From positions 1 through 47,751 of the forward strand of contig JAUNUI010000002.1 in the NCBI GenBank assembly GCA_030538255.1: DNA of 47,751 nt. The letters are read 5' to 3'. Both the position numbers and the translations under genes were made by a program. Shown one piece after another: positions 44,839 to 47,751 of the stretch; positions within the stretch are counted from its first letter, which is position 1, and every line of letters starts with the position of its first letter. The stretch comes from Pelistega sp. GTDB taxonomy: Bacteria; Pseudomonadota; Gammaproteobacteria; Burkholderiales; Burkholderiaceae_B. Below the pieces are notes generated by a model. It was not told where the DNA came from, did not search any database, and saw only the letters and a list, made by a program, of their open reading frames with translations.

Positions 44839-46794
44839 TTAGGCGGCCTCTTTGCTAGAAGATGTAGTAAACACAGGGACTGGGGCGATGCGTAAATCCG
44901 CACTAATTTTGCCGATACGGCCGTCTTCATACTTCACTTGTGTCTCAATAAACTGTGAAGTCTTACCCTCAAACAGCGCATCGATGAGGACTTTATACTT
45001 CTCAGCAATAAAGTTACGGCGCACTTTACGGGTACGGGTTAACTCATCATCATCTGGATCAAGCTCTTTATGCAAGATTAAGAAGCGATGAATCTGCAAG
45101 CCTTCAAGTTGCTTATCTTGCGCCACGTCTTCATTCACTTGCTTAATACAATCGGCAATTAAGTCATACACTTCAGGGCGGCTCGCTAAGTCGGCATAAC
45201 CGGCATACGCCAAGCCACGACGCTCAGCCCAGTTCGCCACCGCCTCTAAATCAATGTTAATGAAGGCCGTCACATATTCCTTGTTCGCACCAAACGCCAC
45301 CGCCTCTTTAATGAAGGGGAAGAATTTGAGTTTATTCTCTACATACTTCGGAGCGAATAAGCGGCCATCAAGCAACTTACCCACATCCTTGGCGCGGTCA
45401 ATAATTTTCAATTCACCATGGGTATCCAAGAAACCCGCATCACCCGTGTGATACCAACCGTCTTCGGTGAACGATTCCGCCGTATCTTCAGGCTTCTGGT
45501 GATATTCCTTAAACAAACCAGGACTCTTGACTTGTACTTCGCCATTCTCAGCAACACGAATCTCCACACCCTCAACTGGTGGACCGACCGTATCCGGGAA
45601 CACGCGACCATCTTGCTGTACGCAGACGAATACCGAGGTCTCGGTTGATCCATATAACTGCTTTAAGTTGATACCGATTGAACGATAAAAGACAAAGAGG
45701 TCTGGACCAATTGCCTCACCCGCGGTATACGCCACACGCACACGACTCATGCCCAACGCATTACGTAAGGGCGCATAAATTAAGAAGTCACCAATCTTAT
45801 ATTTCAAGCGATCAAGTGCACCCACTGATTCTTTATCAAGAATCCTCGTGCCAACGCGCTTAGCTAAGTTCATGCACTTGCGATATAGCCATTGCTTAAA
45901 CTTGCCTGCATCTTCCATACGAATCGTGACTTGTGTCAGTAACTCTTCCAAAACGCGTGGTGGCGAGAAATAATAAGTCGGGCCAATATCATGCATATCA
46001 ATCGCCACCGTACTCGGTGACTCAGGGTGATTTACCGTAAAGCCCGTCGCCAAACATTGCGTATAAGAGAACATATTCTGACCAATCCAAGCCGGTGGCA
46101 AGTAAGCCAAGACATCTTCCTTATCGGTTAAGCCTTCCATACGCTCAATCACTTTCGCACGATCAATCAGGGCCGCATGCGTGAGCACTACGCCTTTTGG
46201 CTTACCCGTGGTACCTGAGGTATAGAACATGGCAGCTGTATCGCTACTCTGAACCGCCTCAACCGAGCGCATATAAGCATCAGGGTGCTGAGCACCGTAG
46301 GCTTGGCCTTTTTCCACCAAACCATCGAAAGAAATCAGCATATCGTCGTGATAGTTACGTAGACCACGAGGATCGTCATAAATCACTAACTGTAAATGCG
46401 GCACCTGCTCGCGCACCTCAAGCATCTTGTCGACTTGCTCTTGGTTTTCAACGACCACAATACTTAAGTGCGCATCAATTAAGACGTGCACCATCTCTTG
46501 GGCTACCGCATCTTGATACATCGGCACAGGGATCGCACCCACGGCTTGGGCCGCCATCATGGCCATATATAAACGTGGGCGATTCTCACCGACGATACCA
46601 ATATGATCACCTTTCTTGACGCCATATTGTAAAAAGGCATTGGCTACTGCCTGTACTTGCTCGGCTACTTGTGACCAAGTAAACTCTTGCCAGATACCGA
46701 GGTCCTTCTCCCTCATGGCCGCTTGATTACCCCGCTCACGCGCATGCTTGAGCAGCAAGCTAGGGAAAGTCAGTTGCTCTGATTGCATCACCAT
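44839..46794 (-). CDS. AMP-dependent long-chain acyl-CoA synthetase-like ligase
   Basis: Adenylate-forming ligase of 651 residues in the FadD15/long-chain acyl-CoA synthetase group. The P-loop reads MFYTSGTTGKPKGVVLTH, YGSTE is the adenine motif, and WYHTGDAGFLD and the catalytic Lys region (RAKDVGKLLDGRLFAPKYVENKL) complete the set. It probably couples import to CoA activation. AAGGAG is five bases before ATG 46794. It heads the operon, divergent from a Crp/Fnr regulator. Confidence 0.9.
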   Translation of the reverse strand: MVMQSEQLTFPSLLLKHARERGNQAAMREKDLGIWQEFTWSQVAEQVQAVANAFLQYGVKKGDHIGIVGENRPRLYMAMMAAQAVGAIPVPMYQDAVAQEMVHVLIDAHLSIVVVENQEQVDKMLEVREQVPHLQLVIYDDPRGLRNYHDDMLISFDGLVEKGQAYGAQHPDAYMRSVEAVQSSDTAAMFYTSGTTGKPKGVVLTHAALIDRAKVIERMEGLTDKEDVLAYLPPAWIGQNMFSYTQCLATGFTVNHPESPSTVAIDMHDIGPTYYFSPPRVLEELLTQVTIRMEDAGKFKQWLYRKCMNLAKRVGTRILDKESVGALDRLKYKIGDFLIYAPLRNALGMSRVRVAYTAGEAIGPDLFVFYRSIGINLKQLYGSTETSVFVCVQQDGRVFPDTVGPPVEGVEIRVAENGEVQVKSPGLFKEYHQKPEDTAESFTEDGWYHTGDAGFLDTHGELKIIDRAKDVGKLLDGRLFAPKYVENKLKFFPFIKEAVAFGANKEYVTAFINIDLEAVANWAERRGLAYAGYADLASRPEVYDLIADCIKQVNEDVAQDKQLEGLQIHRFLILHKELDPDDDELTRTRKVRRNFIAEKYKVLIDALFEGKTSQFIETQVKYEDGRIGKISADLRIAPVPVFTTSSSKEAA

Positions 46795-46880
46795 ATTGTC
46801 TCCTTGTGGTGCATTCCAATGGTTTAAGCATTGTTTAATGGGCTGACACGAGGTCAGTCGCTTTGTCTTAGTCTTTATAC

Positions 46881-46894
46881 TACTTGCAAAAGTA
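46881..46894. promoter_or_regulatory. Second palindrome in the ligase-Crp intergenic region
   Basis: TACTT-GCAA-AAGTA, about 20 bp from the larger palindrome and sharing a central TTGCAA. It may be a weaker site for the same regulator. Confidence 0.35.
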
Positions 46895-46912
46895 CCCTAT
46901 TAAATGTAGTCT

Positions 46913-46934
46913 AAATGTCATTGCAACGACATTT
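46913..46934. promoter_or_regulatory. Near-perfect 22-bp palindrome, likely Crp/Fnr operator
   Basis: AAATGTC and GACATTT (7-bp arms) flank an 8-base centre containing TTGCAA; only one symmetric pair is mismatched. It lies 25 bp before the ATG of the Crp/Fnr regulator and about 120 bp before the ligase start. Its length and symmetry fit a Crp-family dimer, but the sequence differs from CRP (TGTGA) and FNR (TTGAT) sites. Confidence 0.65.
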
Positions 46935-46959
46935 GCCTATATTTTGAGGGTAAGTCCTT

Positions 46960-47634
46960 ATGAGTGTTTTTACTAACTACAAACCCAAGTGGTTTCGCGA
47001 TCTCGCCCCTGAGCACCAAGAACGCGTTGAGAATGAGATTAAAGTTTTCAACTATAAAGCTGGCGCGATGATTGAACAAAAAGGCAACGGCCCATTGAGC
47101 TGGATTGGTGTTGTGAATGGTTTAATTAAGGTCTCTGTCGGTAACGCTGATGGCCGTATCACGTCCCTAATCGGTATTCCTGCGGGCGGTTGGATTGGCG
47201 AAGGCAGTTTATTGAAGAATGAAATAAGACGTTATGATGTCTTTGCCCTGCGTGACTCGGTGATTGCCAAGATGCCACAATCAACCTTCGAGTGGTTACT
47301 GGATAATAGTATTGTCTTTAATCGTTTCTTATTAGTGCAGCTGAATGAGCGCTTAGGTCAATTCGTCGGCCGCACTGAGAACGACCGCTTACTGGATGCC
47401 GATGGTCGGGTAGCCTCCTGCCTATCAGAACTGTTCAACCCTCAACTTTATCCGAATGATGAGTACCGCTTGAATATCACTCAGGAAGAGATTGGTTACC
47501 TAGCTCGTGTCTCACGCCAACGTACCAATCAAGCCTTGAAGCGTCTTGCCGAGCTGAAGATTATTGAGTTGGAATATGGTGCTGTCTGCATCTTAGACCT
47601 TGAGGCACTACACGCGTTCTATCAGAATCAATAG
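46960..47634 (+). CDS. Crp/Fnr-family transcriptional regulator
   Basis: A 224-residue regulator with an N-terminal cyclic-nucleotide-like domain (about 15-120) and a C-terminal winged helix (about 150-220). It lacks N-terminal Cys residues, so it is not an iron-sulfur FNR. The recognition helix VSRQRTNQALKRL differs from both CRP (RETVGR) and FNR (ExxSR), consistent with a distinct operator. It faces the Liv/CoA-ligase operon and is the obvious candidate for its control. Homologues in Alcaligenaceae occur in the same position. Confidence 0.88.
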   Translation: MSVFTNYKPKWFRDLAPEHQERVENEIKVFNYKAGAMIEQKGNGPLSWIGVVNGLIKVSVGNADGRITSLIGIPAGGWIGEGSLLKNEIRRYDVFALRDSVIAKMPQSTFEWLLDNSIVFNRFLLVQLNERLGQFVGRTENDRLLDADGRVASCLSELFNPQLYPNDEYRLNITQEEIGYLARVSRQRTNQALKRLAELKIIELEYGAVCILDLEALHAFYQNQ

Positions 47635-47664
47635 TGGCCGCGGCTAGGCACTAAGAACGGCCAC
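47634..47664. terminator. Hairpin at the end of the Crp/Fnr gene
   Basis: GTGGCCG (47634-47640) pairs with CGGCCAC (47658-47664), starting in the last base of the stop codon. No U-run follows, so it may be a weak terminator. Confidence 0.5.
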
Positions 47665-47679
47665 ACCAAGGGAAAAAGA

Positions 47680-47751
47680 CACTATCCTTCTGCACCAGAC
47701 AAGACTTACAAAAGGCACTGCCCTTCTGCACCGGACAGGAATGACAAAAGG
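47680..47751. repeat. 36-bp tandem repeat continuing past the window edge
   Basis: Two exact-length units (47680-47715, 47716-47751), both starting CACT, sharing CCTTCTGCACC and ending ACAAAAGG, with about eight mismatches. The second ends at the last base of the window, so more copies probably follow. Confidence 0.75.

Noticed and set aside
46197-46619. Plus-strand open frame of 140 codons opposite the acyl-CoA ligase
   Set aside because: Antisense shadow; composition is Pro/His/Arg/Ser-rich noise.
47680-47751. CRISPR array
   Set aside because: The 36-bp units are head-to-tail with no intervening unique spacers, and no cas genes are present.

Overview
The window looks like chromosomal DNA of a low-GC betaproteobacterium of the Alcaligenaceae (Burkholderiales), with an Oligella-like base composition. 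This rests on gene order: ctpA-envC-gpmA facing rhodanese-grxC-secB-gpsA, then a BioC-like methyltransferase, comF and trmL, and rsmB-DUF4390-ntrY-ntrX-trkA-trkH, all typical of that family. Bug-type solute receptors and Liv transporters linked to CoA ligases also fit. The genus is an inference. I saw no rRNA, tRNA, complete mobile element, CRISPR array or replication origin.

Layout. 0-7 kb: envelope and core metabolism (S41 protease, EnvC, phosphoglycerate mutase; rhodanese, glutaredoxin 3, SecB, GpsA). 7-10 kb: methyltransferase, ComF, TrmL. 10-18.4 kb, minus strand: RsmB, a DUF4390 protein, the NtrY/NtrX two-component pair and the TrkAH potassium system. 18.7-21.2 kb: RimO and Fmt, convergent. 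21.5-26.7 kb: a mixed region with a cation efflux protein, small DUF proteins, a Nu-class GST and a short-chain dehydrogenase behind a near-perfect Fur box. 26.6-29.6 kb: an HMG-CoA lyase coupled to a small membrane protein, then DprA and Def, divergent. 29.7-33 kb: a metal-export module (P1B ATPase with an unusual CPG motif, HMA metallochaperone, divergent FNR-like regulator). 33.2-37.5 kb: a candidate catabolic operon (Bug receptor, second HMG-CoA-lyase-type enzyme, CaiB-type CoA-transferase, LysR regulator). 38-47.6 kb: a seven-gene cluster with a complete branched-chain-type ABC importer between two acyl-CoA ligases, divergent from a Crp/Fnr regulator.

The main structural oddity is the number of short-period direct repeats, nearly all intergenic. 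Several contain, or abut, the stop codon of a minus-strand gene (envC, the 7.1-kb methyltransferase, trkH, fmt, the P-type ATPase), as if gene 3' ends had been copied downstream. The trkH copies form an array of hairpins between convergent genes, and a 36-bp tandem runs off the right edge of the window.

Two clusters may be undescribed pathways: the lyase/CoA-transferase/Bug operon, which could import a 3-hydroxy-3-methylglutarate-like diacid and cleave it through a CoA thioester, and the Liv/CoA-ligase cluster, which could import and activate a carboxylic acid under a Crp-family regulator that has a near-perfect palindrome in its promoter.
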